DNA of 16,431 nt, from NCBI GenBank assembly GCA_964650405.1, contig CAZYTO010000115.1:1-16431 (forward strand). Direction: 5' to 3'. Under the pieces are notes generated by a model. It made no database searches and was not told the origin of the DNA. It worked only from the letters and a program-made list of their open reading frames with translations. This DNA comes from CAZYTO01 sp964650405 (GTDB taxonomy: Bacteria; Acidobacteriota; Thermoanaerobaculia; Gp7-AA8). Position numbers and translations under genes: made by a program. This document shows, piece by piece, positions 1 through 7,967 of the stretch (its first letter is position 1; every line of letters starts with the position of its first letter).

Positions 1-2
1 CG

Positions 3-875
<873 letters not shown>

Positions 876-888
876 CGAGCGGGATCCG

Positions 889-917
889 GGCGGGCGGCGA
901 GCGGAGCCCCGCCCGCC
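889..917 (+). other. GC-rich hairpin between mreB and mreC
   Basis: Bases 889-897 (GGCGGGCGG) are perfectly complementary to 909-917 (CCGCCCGCC), giving a 9-bp all-GC stem with an 11-nt loop just after the mreB stop. There is no T-run after it, so it is not a classical terminator. It could be a partial attenuator or mRNA-stabilising hairpin, or a chance product of a GC-rich spacer. The word GCGAGCGG at 897-904 inside this region recurs three times downstream of the VWA gene (15640-15669). Confidence 0.3.
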
Positions 918-969
918 GCCGTCAACCCTCGCTCGCTGGCAACAAAGCTGCTGAACTCGCGAGTAACAC

Positions 970-1830
970 ATGGCCGTAACCGCTGACGTCATCCCCCGCC
1001 GCCCGACGCTGCTGTTCATCGTCGTTTTGGTGATGCTGCTCGTGCTCATGAGCCTGAGCAGCCGCACAAGGTACCTGGGCGAGACCCGTACGCTCTTCGA
1101 GCGCACGGTGATGACGATCTTCTCCCCCGTGCCGAAGACGGTAAACGCGGTGGGGCAGTCGACGTCCGACCTCTACCACGGCTATTTCGACATGCGCCAC
1201 GCGGTGAACGAGAACCTGGCGCTGAAGAAGCAGGTGGTGGATTTGACCACGGAGAACCTGAAGCTGCGCCAGTCGGAAGGCGACCTGCGCCGCCTGCGCT
1301 CGCTGCTCGGGTACGCCGATCAGTTCTCCATGCCTACCACCATGGCCCAGACGATCATGCTGGACACGTCGGGGCGCTTCAAGTCGATGATCATCGACCG
1401 CGGCTCGAATGCCGGCATCGGCGTCAACGACACCGTGGTCAACGCCGACGGCCTCATCGGACGGGTGGTCCTGACGACGAAGGACATGGCCAAGGTGCAG
1501 CTCCTGGTGGACAACAACTGCGCGGTGGGAGCGCTGATCGAACGTACGCGGCGCCAGGGCGTCATGCGCGGCGACGGCACGACCGGCGGCCAGCTCTACG
1601 ACATCCCGTCGCTGGCCGACGTCCAGCAGGGCGATCAGGTGCTCACGGCCGGCATCGACGGTATCTTCCCGAAGGGCATTCCCGTGGGCAGCGTGGTCAA
1701 GGCCGAACGCGGCGCCGACCTCTTCAAGTCGATCGTCATCAAGCCTGCGGTCGACTTCGGCTCGATCGAGGGCGTGATCGTCCTTCACACCCGCAAGATT
1801 CCGCACGACGTGGTGAGGTACGCGCCTTGA
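970..1830 (+). CDS. mreC: MreC rod-shape-determining protein
   Basis: MreC is the bitopic inner-membrane protein that links cytoplasmic MreB to PBP2 and activates it from the periplasm. The 286 residues have the standard layout: a short cytoplasmic N-terminus, one membrane helix at about 13-30 (LLFIVVLVMLLVLM), a charged coiled coil at about 76-113 and a periplasmic beta-rich domain from about 120. That domain contains the family-typical DRGSNAGIGVNDTVVNADGL stretch and a later GDQVLTAGIDGIFPKGIPVG segment. Length is normal for the family. The ATG at 970 is the only sensible start before the membrane helix, although its ribosome-binding site is weak. Its stop overlaps the TTG start of mreD, so the two are probably translationally coupled. 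Confidence 0.95.
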   Translation: MAVTADVIPRRPTLLFIVVLVMLLVLMSLSSRTRYLGETRTLFERTVMTIFSPVPKTVNAVGQSTSDLYHGYFDMRHAVNENLALKKQVVDLTTENLKLRQSEGDLRRLRSLLGYADQFSMPTTMAQTIMLDTSGRFKSMIIDRGSNAGIGVNDTVVNADGLIGRVVLTTKDMAKVQLLVDNNCAVGALIERTRRQGVMRGDGTTGGQLYDIPSLADVQQGDQVLTAGIDGIFPKGIPVGSVVKAERGADLFKSIVIKPAVDFGSIEGVIVLHTRKIPHDVVRYAP

Positions 1831-2333
1831 GGTGGCTTCGCTTCATCGTCGGCCTGCTGATCGCGCTGACTCTCCACTCCCTGCTCGACAGCTTCTCGCC
1901 CAACGCCCTGGCCTTCTTCAATCCCTACGTCATCCTCATCGTCTATTACTCGATGGGCGGCAACGTCTTCGGGGCCATCATCGCCGGCGTGGCGGCCGGG
2001 CTGGTGCAGGACGCCTTCAGCTACGCCCCGTTCGGCATGCACGCCTTCTCCCTGACGGTCTGCGCTTACGCCGTGGCCTACATCAACTCGCGCCTCGTGC
2101 TGCGAGGGACGCTCGCCTTCGGGGCCTGCCTCATCGGCGCCGTGATCGTCAACGAGCTCGTCATCTACATCCTGGTGAACATCCTGCTCAAGCAGAAGAT
2201 CGAGATGTTCGAGCAGGGCGTGGTGGTGAAGACGATCTTCACCTGCCTCTTCGGGATGCTGGTCTACCAATTGCTGACGCTTTTTCTGCGCGAAGAGCCG
2301 ATCGACGCTTCGAAGCGAACCAGTTGGCAGTGA
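1827..2333 (+). CDS. mreD: MreD rod-shape-determining membrane protein
   Basis: MreD is a small integral membrane protein of the Rod complex that works with MreC. The 168-residue product is almost entirely hydrophobic, with about five membrane helices (for example LRFIVGLLIALTLHSLL, the YVILIVYYSMGG region, GACLIGAVIVNELVIYILV and IFTCLFGMLVYQLLTLFL). It carries the family-typical segment GLVQDAFSYAPFGMHAFS. The start is a TTG whose last two bases belong to the mreC stop (TTGA overlap), preceded by a GTGAGGT ribosome-binding site at 1813-1819. Position between mreC and mrdA is canonical. The C-terminus after the last helix is short and hydrophilic. There is no good in-frame ATG near the beginning, which supports the TTG start. 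Confidence 0.93.
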   Translation: MRWLRFIVGLLIALTLHSLLDSFSPNALAFFNPYVILIVYYSMGGNVFGAIIAGVAAGLVQDAFSYAPFGMHAFSLTVCAYAVAYINSRLVLRGTLAFGACLIGAVIVNELVIYILVNILLKQKIEMFEQGVVVKTIFTCLFGMLVYQLLTLFLREEPIDASKRTSWQ

Positions 2334-2336
2334 GGT

Positions 2337-2423
2337 CGTTGTTCGTTGTCCGTATCTGTTCGCCGTTGATCGGTGAGGGCGATGCTGGGGTAAGGACCAA
2401 CGAACAACGAACAACGAACAACG
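2337..2423. repeat. Heptanucleotide repeats forming an inverted pair, mreD-mrdA gap
   Basis: The 104-bp gap holds two small heptad arrays of the same word in opposite orientation. On the left are CGTTGTT (2337-2343) and CGTTGTC (2344-2350), with a further CGTTGAT at 2363-2369. On the right is ACCAACG followed by three perfect AACAACG units (2396-2423). Bases 2337-2349 are exactly complementary to 2411-2423 (13 bp), so the mRNA could form a stem with a 61-nt loop just upstream of the mrdA ribosome-binding site. The word GATCGGTGAG also occurs twice, at 2367-2376 and 2423-2432, and the second copy supplies the ribosome-binding site. Confidence 0.75.
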
Positions 2424-2435
2424 ATCGGTGAGTCA

Positions 2436-4315
2436 CCATGCGGGTCTATCGAGACGACCAGAAGTTCCTGACCTTTCGCATCAACGCCCTCTTGTGGGCG
2501 ATCGTGGTCGTCTTCGTCTTTCTGGCCGGGTCGTTCTGGTTCGTGCAGGGGGTTCAGGCGGAGAAGTACCGCAACCTCTCCGAGTCGAATGCCCTGCGGG
2601 AGGTGGTCATCCCCGCCAAGCGGGGGCTGATCTACGACCGGACCGGGCTGAAGATCCTGGCCGACAACCAGCCGGCCTATTCGCTCACGCTGGACCGGAT
2701 GATTCTGCGGTCGATGGCGAAGGGCGACGCCGCCCACCGCGGCAGGCTGGTGACGTTCCTCTCTAGCGTTCTGGCCGTGCCGCCGGCCGACATCGAGGCG
2801 CGCTTCGAGAAGAGCAAGTCCGTCCCGGTCACGCATCCGTTCATCCTGGCCGAGGATCTGACCATGCCCCAGGTGGCGGCGATCCAGGCGCAGTCGGTCT
2901 CGTTCCCGGAGCTGAACGTCGAGCCGGTGCAGCGGAGGAACTATCCCTACGCCACGATGGCCGCGCACGTAATGGGGTTCATCGGCGAGGTGTCGGAGAA
3001 GGAGCTGGCCAAACGGAAGGAACTGCGCCAGGGAGATCTGATCGGCAAGCGCGGGGTGGAGCTGCTCTACGACGAATACCTCCGCGGGCGGGACGGGGCG
3101 CAGTACTGGGAGTACGACTCGCACGGACGGCGGCTGGAGGAGTTCCGGCCCGCGCGGAAGGATCCCACGCCGGGCGACAACGTCTACACCACCCTCGACT
3201 TCGATTTGCAGCGCCGCGCCGAGCAGTACTTCACGGAGAACGAATTCGTGGGCTCGGCCGTCGCCCTGGACCCGCGCAACGGCGAAGTGCTGGCCATGGT
3301 GTCTTCGCCGGCCTTCAACCCGAATGTCTACTCGAAGCGCTTCACCCCGGACGTCTGGAAGACGATCGTCTCCAATCCGTTCAAGATCGAGCTGAACCGC
3401 GCCATCCAGGGTCTCTACTCACCCGGATCGGTGTTCAAGACGGTCATGGCCATGGCCGGGCTCTCCGACGGCGCCATCGAGCCGAGTACGGCCTTCAGTT
3501 GCGGCGGCAGTGCCGTGTTCTTCGGCCGGCGGTTCCGCTGCTGGGAGAAGAGCGGCCACGGCGAGATCAGCGTGGCCAACGCCCTGAAAGTCTCCTGCGA
3601 CATCTTCTTCTACAACACCGGCGCGCGGCTGGGCGTGGACAAGATCTCGCAATACGCTCACACCCTCAGCTTTGGCGAGCTCACGCACATCGACCTCGAC
3701 GGTGAGAAGGCGGGCATCGTTCCGTCGACACAGTGGGCGTTGGAGAAACAGCACCGCAAGTGGTATTCGTCGGAGACTATCTCCGTGGCCATCGGCCAGG
3801 GACCATTGATCGTCACGCCGCTGCAGGTGGCGAACATGATGGCGGCCATCGCCAACGGCGGCACGGTCTACCAGCCGCATGTCGTCCGCTACATCGATCG
3901 CGTGCAGCAGGACAGCTCGCTGAAGCGGTTCCGGGTCGAGCCGCGCATCCTGCACCGGTTCCAGCTCTCCCCCGAAGCGCTGGAGACCGTGAAGCTCGGC
4001 CTGTGGAAGGTGGTCAACGAAGAGGGCGGCACGGGCGGCAACGCCCGCGTGGCGGGGCTGAACATCGCCGGCAAGACGGGGACGGTGCAGGTCATCGCGC
4101 AGAGCGGCTGGTTCAGTACAGCCGGGATGCCCTACATGGCGCGCGACCATGCCTGGTTCGCCTCGTACGCGCCAAACGACAACCCGCAGATGGTGGTGGT
4201 TGTCTTCGTCGAGCACGCCGGAACGCACGGCGGCGTCGACTGCGCGCCGCTGGCGAAGCTGCTCTACGAAGCGAAGTTCCAGCAGCAGCTCGGCGGAGCG
4301 ACCGGTTTCGGGGAC
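2436..4315 (+). repeat. Tandem duplication unit, left copy
   Basis: This is the left copy of a direct duplication whose right copy is at 4503-6382 (offset 2067 bp). I see no difference between copies over 2436-4200, and then 17 mismatches over 4201-4315. Beyond 4315 the copies are unrelated. Homology begins two bases before the start codon, and the sequences upstream of that are unrelated as well. A 187-bp stretch separates the two homologous units. Confidence 0.93.
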
Positions 4316-4423
4316 CTGGCCAACCCCGACACCCGGGAACGGATCCTGGAAGGGAAGATCCCGGTGCCCGGCCAGCTTCCGAAGGCGCCTCCCCAGCCCG
4401 CCAACAGCAATCTCGGGCATTGA
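2438..4423 (+). CDS. mrdA: Penicillin-binding protein 2 (elongasome DD-transpeptidase), copy 1
   Basis: PBP2 is the monofunctional class B transpeptidase that cross-links peptidoglycan during lateral wall growth, in complex with RodA and MreCD. The 661-residue protein has a short cytoplasmic N-terminus, one membrane helix (about 17-37), and a pedestal/dimerisation domain beginning with the conserved IPAKRGLIYDRTG motif (58-70). The transpeptidase domain has S331-V-F-K334 (SxxK, nucleophile Ser331), S386-C-D388 (the SxD form typical of PBP2) and K546-T-G548. All catalytic residues are present. After residue 626 there is a proline-rich tail of 35 residues that copy 2 lacks. A GGTGAG ribosome-binding site at 2426-2431 supports the ATG at 2438. 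Residues 1-595 are identical to copy 2. Confidence 0.96.
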   Translation: MRVYRDDQKFLTFRINALLWAIVVVFVFLAGSFWFVQGVQAEKYRNLSESNALREVVIPAKRGLIYDRTGLKILADNQPAYSLTLDRMILRSMAKGDAAHRGRLVTFLSSVLAVPPADIEARFEKSKSVPVTHPFILAEDLTMPQVAAIQAQSVSFPELNVEPVQRRNYPYATMAAHVMGFIGEVSEKELAKRKELRQGDLIGKRGVELLYDEYLRGRDGAQYWEYDSHGRRLEEFRPARKDPTPGDNVYTTLDFDLQRRAEQYFTENEFVGSAVALDPRNGEVLAMVSSPAFNPNVYSKRFTPDVWKTIVSNPFKIELNRAIQGLYSPGSVFKTVMAMAGLSDGAIEPSTAFSCGGSAVFFGRRFRCWEKSGHGEISVANALKVSCDIFFYNTGARLGVDKISQYAHTLSFGELTHIDLDGEKAGIVPSTQWALEKQHRKWYSSETISVAIGQGPLIVTPLQVANMMAAIANGGTVYQPHVVRYIDRVQQDSSLKRFRVEPRILHRFQLSPEALETVKLGLWKVVNEEGGTGGNARVAGLNIAGKTGTVQVIAQSGWFSTAGMPYMARDHAWFASYAPNDNPQMVVVVFVEHAGTHGGVDCAPLAKLLYEAKFQQQLGGATGFGDLANPDTRERILEGKIPVPGQLPKAPPQPANSNLGH

Positions 4424-4492
4424 GTGGTTAGTGGTTAGATTAAGATTAGATTAGAGTGTTAGTGGTTAGAGATCGGTGGTTCGTGGTTAGAA
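4424..4492. repeat. AT-rich GTGGTTA heptad repeat array between the mrdA copies
   Basis: The 81-bp gap between the two mrdA genes is filled by a degenerate array. GTGGTTA occurs at 4424-4430 and 4431-4437, followed by GATTAGA-like units and further GTGGTTA/GTGGTTC units up to about 4492. It is much more AT-rich than its surroundings and starts immediately after the copy 1 stop codon. It shares no visible similarity with the spacer upstream of copy 1. No clear promoter or ribosome-binding site for copy 2 can be recognised in it. Confidence 0.75.
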
Positions 4493-4502
4493 TCGCCCGC
4501 CT

Positions 4503-6382
4503 CCATGCGGGTCTATCGAGACGACCAGAAGTTCCTGACCTTTCGCATCAACGCCCTCTTGTGGGCGATCGTGGTCGTCTTCGTCTTTCTGGCCGGGTCG
4601 TTCTGGTTCGTGCAGGGGGTTCAGGCGGAGAAGTACCGCAACCTCTCCGAGTCGAATGCCCTGCGGGAGGTGGTCATCCCCGCCAAGCGGGGGCTGATCT
4701 ACGACCGGACCGGGCTGAAGATCCTGGCCGACAACCAGCCGGCCTATTCGCTCACGCTGGACCGGATGATTCTGCGGTCGATGGCGAAGGGCGACGCCGC
4801 CCACCGCGGCAGGCTGGTGACGTTCCTCTCTAGCGTTCTGGCCGTGCCGCCGGCCGACATCGAGGCGCGCTTCGAGAAGAGCAAGTCCGTCCCGGTCACG
4901 CATCCGTTCATCCTGGCCGAGGATCTGACCATGCCCCAGGTGGCGGCGATCCAGGCGCAGTCGGTCTCGTTCCCGGAGCTGAACGTCGAGCCGGTGCAGC
5001 GGAGGAACTATCCCTACGCCACGATGGCCGCGCACGTAATGGGGTTCATCGGCGAGGTGTCGGAGAAGGAGCTGGCCAAACGGAAGGAACTGCGCCAGGG
5101 AGATCTGATCGGCAAGCGCGGGGTGGAGCTGCTCTACGACGAATACCTCCGCGGGCGGGACGGGGCGCAGTACTGGGAGTACGACTCGCACGGACGGCGG
5201 CTGGAGGAGTTCCGGCCCGCGCGGAAGGATCCCACGCCGGGCGACAACGTCTACACCACCCTCGACTTCGATTTGCAGCGCCGCGCCGAGCAGTACTTCA
5301 CGGAGAACGAATTCGTGGGCTCGGCCGTCGCCCTGGACCCGCGCAACGGCGAAGTGCTGGCCATGGTGTCTTCGCCGGCCTTCAACCCGAATGTCTACTC
5401 GAAGCGCTTCACCCCGGACGTCTGGAAGACGATCGTCTCCAATCCGTTCAAGATCGAGCTGAACCGCGCCATCCAGGGTCTCTACTCACCCGGATCGGTG
5501 TTCAAGACGGTCATGGCCATGGCCGGGCTCTCCGACGGCGCCATCGAGCCGAGTACGGCCTTCAGTTGCGGCGGCAGTGCCGTGTTCTTCGGCCGGCGGT
5601 TCCGCTGCTGGGAGAAGAGCGGCCACGGCGAGATCAGCGTGGCCAACGCCCTGAAAGTCTCCTGCGACATCTTCTTCTACAACACCGGCGCGCGGCTGGG
5701 CGTGGACAAGATCTCGCAATACGCTCACACCCTCAGCTTTGGCGAGCTCACGCACATCGACCTCGACGGTGAGAAGGCGGGCATCGTTCCGTCGACACAG
5801 TGGGCGTTGGAGAAACAGCACCGCAAGTGGTATTCGTCGGAGACTATCTCCGTGGCCATCGGCCAGGGACCATTGATCGTCACGCCGCTGCAGGTGGCGA
5901 ACATGATGGCGGCCATCGCCAACGGCGGCACGGTCTACCAGCCGCATGTCGTCCGCTACATCGATCGCGTGCAGCAGGACAGCTCGCTGAAGCGGTTCCG
6001 GGTCGAGCCGCGCATCCTGCACCGGTTCCAGCTCTCCCCCGAAGCGCTGGAGACCGTGAAGCTCGGCCTGTGGAAGGTGGTCAACGAAGAGGGCGGCACG
6101 GGCGGCAACGCCCGCGTGGCGGGGCTGAACATCGCCGGCAAGACGGGGACGGTGCAGGTCATCGCGCAGAGCGGCTGGTTCAGTACAGCCGGGATGCCCT
6201 ACATGGCGCGCGACCATGCCTGGTTCGCCTCGTACGCGCCAAACGACAACCCGCAGATGGTGGTGGTCGTCTTCGTCGAGCACGCCGGCGCGCACGGCGG
6301 TGTCGACTCCGCGCCGCTGGCAAAGCTGCTGTACGAGGCGAAGTTCCGGCAACAGCCGGGCGGCACGGCCGCTCTCGGGGAC
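4503..6382 (+). repeat. Tandem duplication unit, right copy
   Basis: This is the right copy of the duplication described at 2436-4315. Identity to the left copy appears complete over 4503-6267. From 6268 to 6382 the copies differ at 17 of 115 aligned positions, about half of them synonymous. The copy 2 stop codon follows directly at 6383. Confidence 0.93.
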
Positions 6383-6385
6383 TAG
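4505..6385 (+). CDS. mrdA: Penicillin-binding protein 2 (elongasome DD-transpeptidase), copy 2
   Basis: This is a second intact PBP2 gene directly behind the first. Residues 1-595 are identical to copy 1, so the membrane helix, the pedestal and the catalytic residues Ser331/Lys334, Ser386/Asp388 and Lys546-Thr-Gly are all retained. The C-terminus differs: Thr596 is Ala, Cys602 is Ser, Gln615 is Arg, Leu618 is Pro, residues 621-624 differ, and the protein ends at Asp626. At 626 residues it is within the normal PBP2 size range, so copy 1 carries the unusual tail rather than copy 2 being truncated. No recognisable ribosome-binding site precedes the ATG (the bases before it read CGCCCGCCTCC). It occupies the place where rodA would be expected and meets the ABC permease gene tail-to-tail after 22 bp. 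It may be a redundant paralogue or a differently expressed isoform. Confidence 0.93.
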   Translation: MRVYRDDQKFLTFRINALLWAIVVVFVFLAGSFWFVQGVQAEKYRNLSESNALREVVIPAKRGLIYDRTGLKILADNQPAYSLTLDRMILRSMAKGDAAHRGRLVTFLSSVLAVPPADIEARFEKSKSVPVTHPFILAEDLTMPQVAAIQAQSVSFPELNVEPVQRRNYPYATMAAHVMGFIGEVSEKELAKRKELRQGDLIGKRGVELLYDEYLRGRDGAQYWEYDSHGRRLEEFRPARKDPTPGDNVYTTLDFDLQRRAEQYFTENEFVGSAVALDPRNGEVLAMVSSPAFNPNVYSKRFTPDVWKTIVSNPFKIELNRAIQGLYSPGSVFKTVMAMAGLSDGAIEPSTAFSCGGSAVFFGRRFRCWEKSGHGEISVANALKVSCDIFFYNTGARLGVDKISQYAHTLSFGELTHIDLDGEKAGIVPSTQWALEKQHRKWYSSETISVAIGQGPLIVTPLQVANMMAAIANGGTVYQPHVVRYIDRVQQDSSLKRFRVEPRILHRFQLSPEALETVKLGLWKVVNEEGGTGGNARVAGLNIAGKTGTVQVIAQSGWFSTAGMPYMARDHAWFASYAPNDNPQMVVVVFVEHAGAHGGVDSAPLAKLLYEAKFRQQPGGTAALGD

Positions 6386-6407
6386 AACATATCAGGTGGA
6401 GACGGGG

Positions 6408-7967
6408 TCACGCGTTCCGCAGCCGCACGGCGTGGACCGTCTGTGCCGCGGCGATGACGGCCAGGGCGATGACGAAGTAGGTGCCGATGACGGCCGGGGT
6501 GGCGCTGCCGTTGAAGCCGGCGAAGTCGAAGCCGGGGTTCGCACCTTTGTCGCTCACCGCGGCGTACCAGAAGGTCAGGAAGAGCACGATGAACGTCTTG
6601 GCGTTGCCGCTGATGATGCCGAGGAACGTGGCCGCGGCGGCGAGGAAGAGGGATCCGGAGGCGAAGGCCACCAGCATCTTCGGCGAGTCCAGCATGCGCA
6701 GGACGGGCACGAAGGTGAACGGCGCCAGGACGAACAGCGACGAGAGCAGTTTGAAGGCCACGAAGCGCGGCTTGAGCAGCGGTGCGGCGAAGGCCAGGGC
6801 CGTGGCGCCGGAGCGCGCCTCCCGGCAGGTCACGTCGGCAATGGCGATGCCCATGGCGGCGATGACGATGGGCATGGCTTCCTGCAGTGGTGCCGCCAGC
6901 GTGACGATCGAAGTGCCGATGACGACGAGGGCCAGCACCGGCGTGGCCGTGACGGTGAGCAGCGCGTCGGCCAGGGCCGAGCGGAGGAGCGACGCGCCGC
7001 CGCCGTTCGCCACGAGCCTCATCGAGGCGCGGGTGAGCGGCTTGAACAGCAGGTTGATCCGGGAGAGCCAGCCCGTGCGCTTCACCACGGCCGCCTTCAC
7101 CCGCACCGGGTCGAAGCGGTGGAAGAAGGCCCAGGCCAGCAGGATGCACGGCAGGGGAAGCAGCATCGAGACCAGGCGCGGCAGGATCCACTCCCGGTCC
7201 AGCGTCAGTCCCTGGAAGACGTAGATCCCCTTGCGCGGGTCGAAGTCCGAGGCGCCGATGGCCACGGCGGTTGTGTGCAGATGGGTCTTCATCGTCCCGA
7301 TCAGGTAGCCGAGACCGGAGACGTCGAAGGCACCGAAGATCCGCGGCGAGCCGCCGTGCTCGATGGCGTTCGCGCTGAACCCGATCATCATGCACCAGAG
7401 GAAGAAGTAGGCCACGTCGCCGAGGCGGCCGGAGAGGAACGGGATCGATTCGAAGACGAGGGCCAGCGCCGAGACGATGAAGATCGTCGAGGGGATGATC
7501 AGTGCGTACTGTTTGGCGAAGAGCAGCGGCTGCAGGGGCGCTTCGCCGCGCACGAGGATCATGGCCATCGAGCTGCACATGAACCCGAGCGTGAAGGTGG
7601 TCAGGAAGACGACGTTGCCGCCGAACTTGCCGGCCAGGTATTCGAGACTGCTGACGTTCGTGGAGGCGATGACGAACCCGCACCGCGAACGGGCATCGCG
7701 GCCGACGGCGTTGGAGACGACGTAGAACCCGATCATGCCGATGAAGATGCAGGCCAGGGCGGCCGTGCCCACTCCCACCGCCGCAGAGTTGTAGAGCGCC
7801 CGCTGGCCGTTGATGTGCATCAGGGCCCGGCCGGTGGCCGGATCGGGCACCCACAGGTAGGCCATGGCGCTCAGCAGCAGGAAGATGACCAGCGTGGAGA
7901 GCCGGCGGAAGCGGATGCGGACGTCGGCGCCGATGATGGCGCGGATGCGGCGCAGCGACTCGCTCAT
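6408..7967 (-). CDS. ABC-2-type transporter permease with about 12 membrane helices
   Basis: This is probably the membrane subunit of an ABC exporter. From the ATG at 7967 the product is 519 residues. Roughly twelve hydrophobic segments can be picked out, for example LVIFLLLSAMAYLWV near the N-terminus, ALACIFIGMIGFYVV, YALIIPSTIFIVSALALVF, LVSMLLPLPCILLAWAFF, ALVVIGTSIVTLA, MLVAFASGSLFLAAAATFLGI and AVIGTYFVIALAVIAAA. A hydrophilic linker of about 60 residues near the middle suggests two fused six-helix halves. The start overlaps the ATPase stop in an ATGA arrangement (7964-7967), so the two are co-translated. No substrate can be named from the sequence. The first half begins with a cytoplasmic arginine-rich stretch, typical for ABC-2 permeases. 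Confidence 0.8.
   Translation of the reverse strand: MSESLRRIRAIIGADVRIRFRRLSTLVIFLLLSAMAYLWVPDPATGRALMHINGQRALYNSAAVGVGTAALACIFIGMIGFYVVSNAVGRDARSRCGFVIASTNVSSLEYLAGKFGGNVVFLTTFTLGFMCSSMAMILVRGEAPLQPLLFAKQYALIIPSTIFIVSALALVFESIPFLSGRLGDVAYFFLWCMMIGFSANAIEHGGSPRIFGAFDVSGLGYLIGTMKTHLHTTAVAIGASDFDPRKGIYVFQGLTLDREWILPRLVSMLLPLPCILLAWAFFHRFDPVRVKAAVVKRTGWLSRINLLFKPLTRASMRLVANGGGASLLRSALADALLTVTATPVLALVVIGTSIVTLAAPLQEAMPIVIAAMGIAIADVTCREARSGATALAFAAPLLKPRFVAFKLLSSLFVLAPFTFVPVLRMLDSPKMLVAFASGSLFLAAAATFLGIISGNAKTFIVLFLTFWYAAVSDKGANPGFDFAGFNGSATPAVIGTYFVIALAVIAAAQTVHAVRLRNA

Noticed and set aside
922..1806. 294-codon minus-strand frame opposite mreC
   Set aside because: It mirrors mreC codons, is His/Arg/Asp-rich and has no domain; mreC on the plus strand is unambiguous.
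2436..6382. Transposition as the cause of the mrdA duplication
   Set aside because: No terminal inverted repeats, target-site duplication or transposase flank either copy, and homology starts at the ATG rather than at an element boundary.
6386..6407. Bidirectional terminator between mrdA copy 2 and the convergent permease gene
   Set aside because: The 22-bp gap contains no inverted repeat or T-run.
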